NCBI GenBank assembly: GCA_964649825.1
Contig: CAZYQW010000108.1
Location: 124,001-188,000, forward strand
Direction: 5' to 3'
DNA: 64,000 bases
From: CAZYQW01 sp964649825
GTDB taxonomy: Bacteria; Planctomycetota; B15-G4; JADJEK01
The number at the start of each line of letters is the position of its first letter. Positions within the stretch are counted from its first letter, which is position 1. The translations under genes were made by a program, and so were the position numbers. Below are positions 8,966 to 16,043 of this stretch, in pieces. Below the pieces are notes generated by a model, which saw only the letters and a program-made list of their open reading frames with translations, was not told the DNA's origin and did not search any database.

Positions 8966-10003
8966 ATGAGAAGCCCGGCGCGACGCATCCGAGCGAACGT
9001 CTACTTCCTGAGGAAGCCGTTCGTCGAGTTCCTGCCGGTCCTGGTCGGGATGATCGTGATCCTGCTCGCCGGCGGGTTCGCGTTCCGCTCCCTCTACCCC
9101 GAGGCGGCGCCGACGTACACCGACGGGCTGTACCTCACGTACTGCCTCATCTTCATGGAGCACCTGGTCGCGTTGCCGGACCACTGGTTGCTCCAGACCC
9201 TCTACTTCGTGCTGCCGCCGCTCGGTCTCGCAGTGATCCTCGATGGGATCGTCCGCTTCAGCTACCACATCCTCAATCGCGACGAGACCAGCGCCGCCTG
9301 GGGGCGAGCCATGTCGAAGACCATGAAGGACCACGTCGTGCTGTTCGGACTCGGCAAGCTGGGCCTGCGCGTGCTGCAGGAGCTGATCAAGCTGAACGAG
9401 CTCGTCAGCGTCGTCGAGCGCAACCCGAACTGTCCGAACATCGCGTTCGCCCGCAAGCACGGCGTCCCCGTGCGCGTCGCGACCGGGCGCGAGGAAGGGC
9501 TCCTCGAAGAACTGAACCTCGGCGCCGCGAAGTCGCTGATCATGGCCACGGACGACGACCTCGTGAACCTCGAGGTCGCGATCGACGCTCGCGTGCTCAA
9601 GCCCAAGCTGCGGATCGTCATGCGCCTGTTCGACCAGGAGCTGGCGGCGAAGATCCGCGACGCCTTCGATCTGAAGTTGACGTTCAGCACGTCGGAGCTC
9701 GCCGCGCCGTTGTTCGCCACTGCCTCGTCGGATCGGTCGATCCTGAACTCGTTCTACATCGGCGACCAGCTCATGCTCGTCGCGAAGATGAGGATCGAGG
9801 AAGGATCGGCGCTGGCCGGCAAGTCGGTCGCGCAGGTCCGAACCGAGTACGAGACGATCGTGCTCGACCTGCAGCGCGAAGGCGACGCGCGGTTCTTTCC
9901 CGACGGGCCCGACGTGTTGGCGGTCGGCGACCGCGTCTCGATCCAGACCGGCCCGGCGCGGCTGCGCCGGATCCAGGAGGCGAACCACAGCACGCCGATC
10001 TGA
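8966..10003 (+). CDS. Ion-channel-like membrane protein with RCK (TrkA-N/TrkA-C) domains, filter absent
   Basis: A 345-residue protein with two transmembrane helices (about 22-40 and 73-95), a cytoplasmic TrkA-N Rossmann domain beginning with GLGKLG (128-133) and Glu151 at the end of beta-2, and a C-terminal TrkA-C-like domain (about 265-340). This is the plan of a two-helix potassium channel gated by RCK domains. However, the pore loop between the helices (residues 53-72, containing YCLIFMEHLVALPDH) has no TVGYG-type selectivity filter. It may conduct another ion or act as a nucleotide-sensing membrane protein. It stands alone, divergent from ggt. Confidence 0.75.
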   Translation: MRSPARRIRANVYFLRKPFVEFLPVLVGMIVILLAGGFAFRSLYPEAAPTYTDGLYLTYCLIFMEHLVALPDHWLLQTLYFVLPPLGLAVILDGIVRFSYHILNRDETSAAWGRAMSKTMKDHVVLFGLGKLGLRVLQELIKLNELVSVVERNPNCPNIAFARKHGVPVRVATGREEGLLEELNLGAAKSLIMATDDDLVNLEVAIDARVLKPKLRIVMRLFDQELAAKIRDAFDLKLTFSTSELAAPLFATASSDRSILNSFYIGDQLMLVAKMRIEEGSALAGKSVAQVRTEYETIVLDLQREGDARFFPDGPDVLAVGDRVSIQTGPARLRRIQEANHSTPI

Positions 10004-10030
10004 ACCGTCGCGCCGCAAAGCGCTTCGATC

Positions 10031-10693
10031 TCAGCGGCGGCCGATCGTGAAGAGCGATCCGTGGGTGGTGTTCCATTCCGCGCTGGCGAGTTCCTTCGGC
10101 ACGCGGCTGCGCCCTTGCTCGACGACGGCGAGACCGGCGCGCTCGAACGCCTGGACCCAGCCGAGCGTCGAGAGCAGCCTCATCCGCACCCCGAGCTGCT
10201 TGCGCCACGGATGGCTCGCCGTGTTCTCGGCGTAGTAGTCGACGACGCACGCGAAGCGGCCGCCGGGACGGAGCAGCGTACGAACCCGAGCGAGGGCCGC
10301 ATCGAGGTCGGGGAGGTAGTAGAACGCCTCCATCGAGAAGACCGCGTCGAACCTTTCGTCGGGCAGCGAGTCCTCGGGGAACGGGGCGCAGAGGAACTCG
10401 GCGTTCGCGAAGCCGGCCGACATCGCTTCCGCCTTCTCGATCATCGACGCCGAGACGTCGAGTCCATAGGCCCGTCCGGACGTCGCGATCGCCGCCGCCC
10501 ATCGCACCGAGTATCCGTTGCCGCAGCCGACGTCGAGATACCAGGATTCTTCGCTCAAGCCGAGGCGATCGAAGACGGGTCGAGCCGATGGCCCGTGCTT
10601 CTCCTCCATCGACTCCGACCGTCCGGCCGCGGCCCATGCGTCGAAGACGCGACGGACGCGCTCGACCTGCTCAGTCTCTTCCTGCCGGCTCAT
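10031..10693 (-). CDS. Class I SAM-dependent methyltransferase
   Basis: A 220-residue soluble protein with SAM-binding motif I YLDVGCGNG (52-60), an acidic residue at the end of beta-2 (GLDVS, about 77-81), FDAVFSMEAFYYLPD as motif IV and LLRPGGRFACVVDYY after it. The pattern resembles methyltransferase type 11/UbiE-like enzymes. Substrate is unknown. It converges with the channel-like gene (27 bp apart) and diverges from the DUF1800 gene. Confidence 0.8.
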   Translation of the reverse strand: MSRQEETEQVERVRRVFDAWAAAGRSESMEEKHGPSARPVFDRLGLSEESWYLDVGCGNGYSVRWAAAIATSGRAYGLDVSASMIEKAEAMSAGFANAEFLCAPFPEDSLPDERFDAVFSMEAFYYLPDLDAALARVRTLLRPGGRFACVVDYYAENTASHPWRKQLGVRMRLLSTLGWVQAFERAGLAVVEQGRSRVPKELASAEWNTTHGSLFTIGRR

Positions 10694-10895
10694 GCCTCCT
10701 TCTTAACCGATCGCTCGATCGCGGTGAAGCACACGGAACGATGCGCGCGGTGAAGCGGATTCGAAACACGTCCGAAACGCCGGCCGGGGCGGAGTCCGGA
10801 TCCCGGCCGATTCGTCCTGAAGACGGACCCCGCCGAAACCGATCTTTCGATTCTGGTCCGCCCAACCCCGACCCCCGAGCAGGAGATAGTCGACG

Positions 10896-12248
10896 ATGCC
10901 GGTGACCTGGAGCGAAGAGAACGTCGCGCACCTGCTCCGACGCGCCGGATTCGCGGCGCGGCCCAAGGACGTCAAGACGTTCAAGAAGCAAGGGCTGAAG
11001 AAGACGATGAGCGCGCTCTTCAAGGCGGACAAGAAGTCCGACAAGGTCCCGAAGGGAAAGGGGTTCGAGGATTTCGACGACCTGAAGACGTGGTGGCTCG
11101 TGCGCATGCTCGAGACGAAGAGCCCGCTGATCGAGAAGCTGACGCTCTTCTTCCACAACCACTTCGCGACGGCGTTCGAGAAGGTCGGATCCATCGAGCT
11201 CATGCACGAACAGAACCGCACGATCCGCAAGTCCTGCCTCGGACGGTTCCATGACCTGGTCCTCGAGATGAGCCGCGACCCCGCGATGATCATCTGGCTC
11301 GACAACAAGACGAACGTCGTCGGGAAGCCGAACGAGAACTACGCGCGGGAGCTCATGGAGCTGTTCACCACCGGCGTGCTCGACAAGAACGGCAGCGCGA
11401 ACTACACCGAGCTGGACGTGCAAGAGTCGGCGCGCGCGTTCACGGGGTGGACGATCCAGGACGGGAAGTTCGCCTTCGACCCGAGCAAGCACGACGAGAC
11501 CGACAAGACGTTCATGGGACAGACCGCCAACTTCGACGGCGGCGACATCGTGCAGATCCTGGCCGCGAAGCCCGAGACCGCGCAGCGGCTCGCGATGAAG
11601 CTCTGGTCGTTCTTCGCCTACTCCGTCGATCTCGACGACCCGGTGCTCGACCCGCTCGTCGAGGCGTACCTCGACAACGACACGCGCGTCAAGCCGATGT
11701 TGATGACGATGTTCGCGTCCGAGGAGTTCTACTCGGAGACCGCGAAGAACGCGCACGTGAAGAGCCCGGTCGAGTTCGCGATCAACGCCCTGAAGTTGAT
11801 CGGCGCGTCGATCAACGTGAAGGACGGCGGGCTCACTGATCGGATCGAGGCGATGGGACAGGAGGTGTTCAACCCGCCCTCGGTGTTCGGGTGGGACGAG
11901 GGGATCGGTTGGGTCGGCACTTCGGGCATGCTCGAGCGCGCCCGTGCCGTCGACGACGTCACCTCGGTGCGCGAGAAGGACGCGTTCGTCTCCTTCGACC
12001 CCGAGAAGCTGCTCGGCAGCAAGAAGAAGTACAAGAAGTGGGATGCGGCCCAGACGGTCAGCCAACTCCTCGCGCAGCTCGGGCCGCTCGAAGTGTCGGC
12101 CGGGGCGCGCGCCGCGCTCGAGTTCTACCTGAAGGCGGACTCGAGCGGGTCCGAAGGAGAGTTCTCGCTCGACGACGAGACGATCGATCGGAAGATCCGC
12201 GGCTTCCTCGCCGTGGCGATGGCCCTTCCCGAGTTCCAGGTCCACTAA
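10896..12248 (+). CDS. DUF1800 family protein
   Basis: A 450-residue member of DUF1800. Diagnostic segments are HLLRRAGFAA near the N terminus, FHNHFAT, and NENYARELMELFTTGV followed by YTELDVQESARAFTGWT. The family is of unknown function, common in planctomycetes and proteobacteria, and nearly always encoded next to a DUF1501 protein, as here (16-bp gap). There is no obvious signal peptide from the chosen ATG. AGGAG lies 10 nt upstream of the start. An acidic/lysine-rich low-complexity stretch (about 28-60) is notable. Confidence 0.9.
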   Translation: MPVTWSEENVAHLLRRAGFAARPKDVKTFKKQGLKKTMSALFKADKKSDKVPKGKGFEDFDDLKTWWLVRMLETKSPLIEKLTLFFHNHFATAFEKVGSIELMHEQNRTIRKSCLGRFHDLVLEMSRDPAMIIWLDNKTNVVGKPNENYARELMELFTTGVLDKNGSANYTELDVQESARAFTGWTIQDGKFAFDPSKHDETDKTFMGQTANFDGGDIVQILAAKPETAQRLAMKLWSFFAYSVDLDDPVLDPLVEAYLDNDTRVKPMLMTMFASEEFYSETAKNAHVKSPVEFAINALKLIGASINVKDGGLTDRIEAMGQEVFNPPSVFGWDEGIGWVGTSGMLERARAVDDVTSVREKDAFVSFDPEKLLGSKKKYKKWDAAQTVSQLLAQLGPLEVSAGARAALEFYLKADSSGSEGEFSLDDETIDRKIRGFLAVAMALPEFQVH

Positions 12249-12264
12249 CCCGCGAGGAAGAACG

Positions 12265-13509
12265 ATGAGCAGCAGCATCTCGAGACGCGAGTTCTTGAAG
12301 CGCGGCGCCCTCCTCGGCTCCGCGGCCGCGGTCCTGCCGAGCCTGCTCGTGCGCGCGGTCCACGCGTCGCCGGGCGGATCGGCGAAGAACCTGATCCTGA
12401 TCGACCTGGGCGGCGGCAACGACGGGTTGAACACCCTCGTGCCCTACGGGCTCGACGGCAGCACGTATTACTCGGAGTTCCGGCCGGTCCTGAACGTGCC
12501 GTTCGGGCAGGTCCTCGACCTCGGCGGCGGCCTCGGCCTGAACCCGGGGCTCGCCGAGTTGAAGGGACACTTCGACGCGGGCCGGGTCGCCATCATTCCC
12601 GGCATCGGCTACCCGAACCCCGACTTCTCGCACGAGGTCTCGGAGGAGATCTGGGCCACCGGCGATCCGTCGCGAGCGCTGAAGACGGGTTGGCTCGCCC
12701 GGATGCTGAACCAGTTCCCCGAGCCGTCATTCCCGTGCGCGCTCGACGTCCGGAGCTCGACGAGCACCCTGTTCGCCGGGTCCGACGGGTTCGTCCCGGC
12801 GTTCTACGGGATCTCCAACTTCAAGTTCCCGTACGACAGCCAGCACTGGAGCGACAAGGACAACCGTCGCAAGGCGTTCGAGGATGCGGTGAACGCGAGC
12901 CTCGCGTCGGGCGGCGGCGTCGGGACGATGAGCGACGTCGCCGTCGAGATGCTCGGGTTGATCGACACGCTGCAGAGCGTGCCCGACTTCACGCACGTCG
13001 GGACCTACCCGAGCCACTGGTTCGCGACCCAGATGAAGCTCGTGGCCCGCTTGCTGAACGCGAACCTGGGGATGCAGATCTTCCACCTCACGCACGGCGG
13101 ATTCGACACGCACTCCGACCAAGAGCTCGGCGGCTACCACACGGGACGGCTCCAGATCCTCTCGCAGGCGATCGACGCGCTCTACGCCGACCTCGCGTCG
13201 ATCGGCAAGGCGGCCGACACGTTGTTCGTCGTCTACTCCGAGTTCGGGCGCACCGTGTACGAGAACGGCAGCCTCGGCACCGACCACGGCACGGTGAACG
13301 TCGCGTTCGTGATCGGCGACGCGGTGAACGGCGGCGTCGTCGGCTCCCACCCGTCGATGGACCCCGGGAACCTCGACTCGCACGAGGAGCTGATGCGCAC
13401 GCACGATCTTCGCGACCTGTTCGGGACGGTGGCGTCGAAGTGGTACGCGGCGAACGCCGGCGGCCTGTTTCCGGGCTACGCGTTCACCGACCTGGGGATC
13501 CTGCCGTGA
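12265..13509 (+). CDS. DUF1501 family exported protein (Tat substrate)
   Basis: A 414-residue partner of the preceding DUF1800 protein. The N terminus SRREFLKRGALLGSAAAVL is a twin-arginine signal, so it is exported folded. Conserved DUF1501 features are LILIDLGGGNDGLNT, THGGFDTH and VYSEFGRTVYENGSLGTDHG; they resemble the metal-binding blocks of the alkaline phosphatase/sulfatase superfamily. The pair is probably an exported complex; substrate unknown. AGGAAG precedes the ATG and the two genes form one operon. Confidence 0.92.
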   Translation: MSSSISRREFLKRGALLGSAAAVLPSLLVRAVHASPGGSAKNLILIDLGGGNDGLNTLVPYGLDGSTYYSEFRPVLNVPFGQVLDLGGGLGLNPGLAELKGHFDAGRVAIIPGIGYPNPDFSHEVSEEIWATGDPSRALKTGWLARMLNQFPEPSFPCALDVRSSTSTLFAGSDGFVPAFYGISNFKFPYDSQHWSDKDNRRKAFEDAVNASLASGGGVGTMSDVAVEMLGLIDTLQSVPDFTHVGTYPSHWFATQMKLVARLLNANLGMQIFHLTHGGFDTHSDQELGGYHTGRLQILSQAIDALYADLASIGKAADTLFVVYSEFGRTVYENGSLGTDHGTVNVAFVIGDAVNGGVVGSHPSMDPGNLDSHEELMRTHDLRDLFGTVASKWYAANAGGLFPGYAFTDLGILP

Positions 13510-13524
13510 GGCGTCGCCGCGCCG

Positions 13525-13845
13525 TCAGCTCCGTTCGACGCGCACGCGGCCCGGAACCCCGGTCGTGGGCATCGCCGCGGCGTGGAGCAACGTGAGCTGC
13601 GCGTCGAAGACCCGCAGCGTGTCGTCGACCGCGGCGCCGGCGAAGATCAGCTTGCCGTTCTGCGTCGTCGCCACGCCGCCCTCCTGGGAGCCGAGCGCGC
13701 CGGCGCCGAGGAGCTTCGACTTCACCTGACCCGTCGTCCACGGCATCCCGAACGAGCCGAACGAGCCGCAGACCGAGCCCGCGCGTGACGCATCTGCGGC
13801 GACGCCAGCCAGGCACGCGGCGAGGAGGATGGAGCAAGGGCGCAT
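13525..13845 (-). CDS. Small exported protein of unknown function
   Basis: A 106-residue protein starting with a signal peptide (MRPCSILLAACLAGVAADASRAG). The mature part contains GVATTQNGKLIFAGAAVDDTLRVFDA, which looks like a single beta-propeller-like strand set, suggesting a fragment of, or a miniature related to, the exported propeller proteins elsewhere in the window. It ends only 16 bp from the DUF1501 stop, convergently. I do not recognise the family, and a degenerate remnant is possible. Confidence 0.5.
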   Translation of the reverse strand: MRPCSILLAACLAGVAADASRAGSVCGSFGSFGMPWTTGQVKSKLLGAGALGSQEGGVATTQNGKLIFAGAAVDDTLRVFDAQLTLLHAAAMPTTGVPGRVRVERS

Positions 13846-14032
13846 CGGGTGGATCTCCGGGGCGGGTCCGGGGCCCGGACCGCGGGACGAACCCGGTTCA
13901 TGAGACAGCATCGCGCGCGGCTCGACAAGCCGCGCCGCGAAGCTCCGGCCGGAGTGGTCAGGCGGACTCGGCCGCGCTAGACTCCATCCGCTCGTCCCTA
14001 CCTCGAATCCCGACTCTCGGGAAAGGACCGCC

Positions 14033-14560
14033 ATGAAGTCCCTCCTCGCCGCGTCCGCGCTCCTCCTCGTCACGACCGCGTGCGGCCCGAAGGAGCCGTC
14101 CTCGGCCGACGCGCGGGAAGCGCCGAAGGCGGCCTCCGCCGCCGCGGTGGCGTGGGACCAGTTCGGCGGCCAAGTCTCCGACACCGAGCCGGTCGCGCTC
14201 GCCGACCTCTTGGCGCGCGCGGAGGAGCTTGCGGATCAGACCATCGTCGTCGAGGGCGAAGTCGACGGCGTCTGCAAGAAGAAGGGCTGCTGGATGACGA
14301 TGCACGCGGGCGGCGAGTCGATGCGGGTGACGTTCCAGGACTACGGCTTCTTCGTCCCGCTCGACTGCGAAGGGCGCAAGGTCCGCATGGAAGGCGTGTT
14401 CACCCAGGAGGTGACGCCGGTCGACGACCTGAAGCACTACCTCGAGGACGCGGGCAAGCACGAGGAGGCGGCGAAAGTCACGGAGCCGAAGGTCGAGTAC
14501 AAGTTCGTCGCGACCGGGGTCCGGATGGCGCCGGTCGCCATGACGACGTCGAAGCCGTGA
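14033..14560 (+). CDS. DUF4920 lipoprotein
   Basis: A 175-residue lipoprotein: signal peptide with lipobox LVTTAC, Cys17 as the lipidated residue. The mature domain carries VVEGEVDGVCKKKGCWMTM, then MRVTFQDYGFFVPLDC, the signature of DUF4920, whose function is unknown; the CxxxxxC cysteines might bind metal. It should sit in the outer-membrane/periplasmic space. Transcribed alone; a SD-like GGAAAGG precedes the ATG. Confidence 0.85.
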   Translation: MKSLLAASALLLVTTACGPKEPSSADAREAPKAASAAAVAWDQFGGQVSDTEPVALADLLARAEELADQTIVVEGEVDGVCKKKGCWMTMHAGGESMRVTFQDYGFFVPLDCEGRKVRMEGVFTQEVTPVDDLKHYLEDAGKHEEAAKVTEPKVEYKFVATGVRMAPVAMTTSKP

Positions 14561-14596
14561 TCGACGACGGGGCGTGAGCGGGGACGCGGACCCGGG

Positions 14597-15200
14597 TCAG
14601 ATCCCGTAGATCTCCCCGAACTTCGTTCGCGCGTAGCGCAGGAACGGCGCGGCCGACGGCGGCGCGCCGGTCGCGGCTTCGATCAGCTCCTTGGCCTCGA
14701 GCTTGCGTCCGTGCACGTGCACGTGCTCGCGGAGCCAGTCGCGGAGCGGCCGGAGTTCGCCGCGAGCGATCTGCTCGTCCAGGTCGCCGACGTCGGAGCG
14801 CGCTCTCTCGTGGAGCTGTGCCGCGTAGAGGTTGCCGAGCGTGTACGTCGGAAAGTAGCCGAACCCTCCCATCGCCCAGTGGATGTCCTGCAGCACGCCG
14901 TCTGCATCGTGAGCGGGCCGGATGCCGAGCAGTCGTTCCATCCCGTCGTTCCACGCGCCGGGCAGGTCGCGGATCGCGAGCGTGCCCTTGAACAGGTCGC
15001 GCTCGATGCGGAACCGGAGCAGGACGTGGAGGTTGTAGGTCGTCTGCCTCGACGCGGATGAACGACGGCCGGACCTCGTTCACCGCGCGATAGATCGCCT
15101 CGACGTCGACGTCCGGCGCGCTCGCGCCGGCCGCGGCGTCGATGTCGGCGATCTCGGCGAGGATCCGGCAGACGGCGCTCAGGCGGGCTTCGTGCGACAT
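14597..15200 (-). pseudogene. Carboxypeptidase Taq (M32) remnant: core deleted and frameshifted
   Basis: The 3' part (14597 to about 15040) encodes the C-terminal end of an M32 carboxypeptidase: YNLHVLLRFRIERDLFKG, DIHWAMGGFGYFPTYTLGN and YAAQLHERAR. Further 5', in another frame, IYRAVNEVRPSFIRVEAD belongs to the same family, directly upstream of that point. The break falls where the family reads roughly RVEADEVTYNLH; the bases here fit loss of 5 nt. Intact M32 enzymes are about 500 residues with HEXXH in the middle. Here nothing resembling the HEXXH core exists; only about 30 unrelated-looking residues from an ATG at 15200 precede the conserved part. It is therefore a pseudogene with both an internal/5' deletion and a frameshift. 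Confidence 0.85.
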
Positions 15201-15297
15201 GGTCGATCCCCCGTCGGAGACGCACGGCGTTGGCCGTGGGGAAGAACGTAGAAGGGCGAGACGCATCGAGCCGACGCGCGTCGCCCTTCGGAGTCTG

Positions 15298-15373
15298 TGG
15301 CGGGCCGGGAAGGACTTGAACCCTCAACCCCCTGATTTGGAATCAGGTGCTCTGCCAGTTGAGCTACCAGCCC
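15298..15373 (-). tRNA. tRNA-Trp (anticodon CCA)
   Basis: A 76-nt cloverleaf on the minus strand. The acceptor arms GGGCTGG and CCGGCCC pair with one G-U, followed by discriminator G and an encoded CCA. The anticodon stem CCTGA/TCAGG encloses the loop TTCCAAA, giving anticodon CCA (Trp). The T arm carries GGTTCAAGTCC. It lies between the M32 pseudogene and the exonuclease gene. Confidence 0.97.
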
Positions 15374-15479
15374 ACGGACCACGTATCCTATGAGGCGTCC
15401 GGCCCGCAGGGAAGCCGGCAGCCCGCGGTTTCCCCAGCAATTCCGCGGGCTCGACCCGTTGCCGCAAGGAGCCCGAAGC

Positions 15480-16043
15480 ATGGTCTACATCTCGGTCGAC
15501 GTCGAGGCATCCGGTCCGCTGCCCGCGTTCTTCGACCTGCTCTCGATCGGCGCGGTGGCGGTGGCCGAGGAAGACGGCGTGCGCCGGACCCTGGAGGATG
15601 AGTTCTACGTCGAGATGAAGCCCTTCCACGGCACCGCCGATCCCGAGGCGATGAAGGTGAACGGGCTCGACCTCGATCGCCTCGCGGCGGAAGGCACGGA
15701 GCCGGCCGAGGCGGCGCGGCGCCTCGACGCCTGGGTCAGCCGCGTCGCGCCGAGGCGCCGCGCCGTCTTCGTCGGCTACTGCGCGAACTTCGACTGGGCC
15801 TACGTCAACGATCTGTTCCATCGGGCCGGGATCGCGAACCCGTTCGGGTACAAGGCGCTCGACATCCGTTCGCTCGCCCACGGCGTGTTCGACCTCCCGT
15901 GGGATCGCCTGACGCAGGACGAGATCCTCCCGCGGCTCGGGCTCGCGCCGCTCGCGGCGGACGAAGCCCACCACGCGCTCGCCGACGCCCGGCATCAGGC
16001 CCGCATGCTGGACGCGCTGCTCACCGCGCGTTCGAGCCGCTGA
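15480..16043 (+). CDS. DEDDh 3'-5' exonuclease (DnaQ/RNase T superfamily)
   Basis: A 187-residue soluble exonuclease-fold protein. The acidic motifs are DVEASG (Asp7, Glu9), NFDW (Asp105) and HHALADA (His164, Asp169), which makes it a DEDDh enzyme. KVNGLDLDRL also fits the family. It is too short and divergent to name as a polymerase III epsilon subunit; a stand-alone DNA- or RNA-trimming exonuclease is more likely. Its 3' end overlaps the convergent fusion-regulator gene by 23 bp. Confidence 0.85.
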   Translation: MVYISVDVEASGPLPAFFDLLSIGAVAVAEEDGVRRTLEDEFYVEMKPFHGTADPEAMKVNGLDLDRLAAEGTEPAEAARRLDAWVSRVAPRRRAVFVGYCANFDWAYVNDLFHRAGIANPFGYKALDIRSLAHGVFDLPWDRLTQDEILPRLGLAPLAADEAHHALADARHQARMLDALLTARSSR

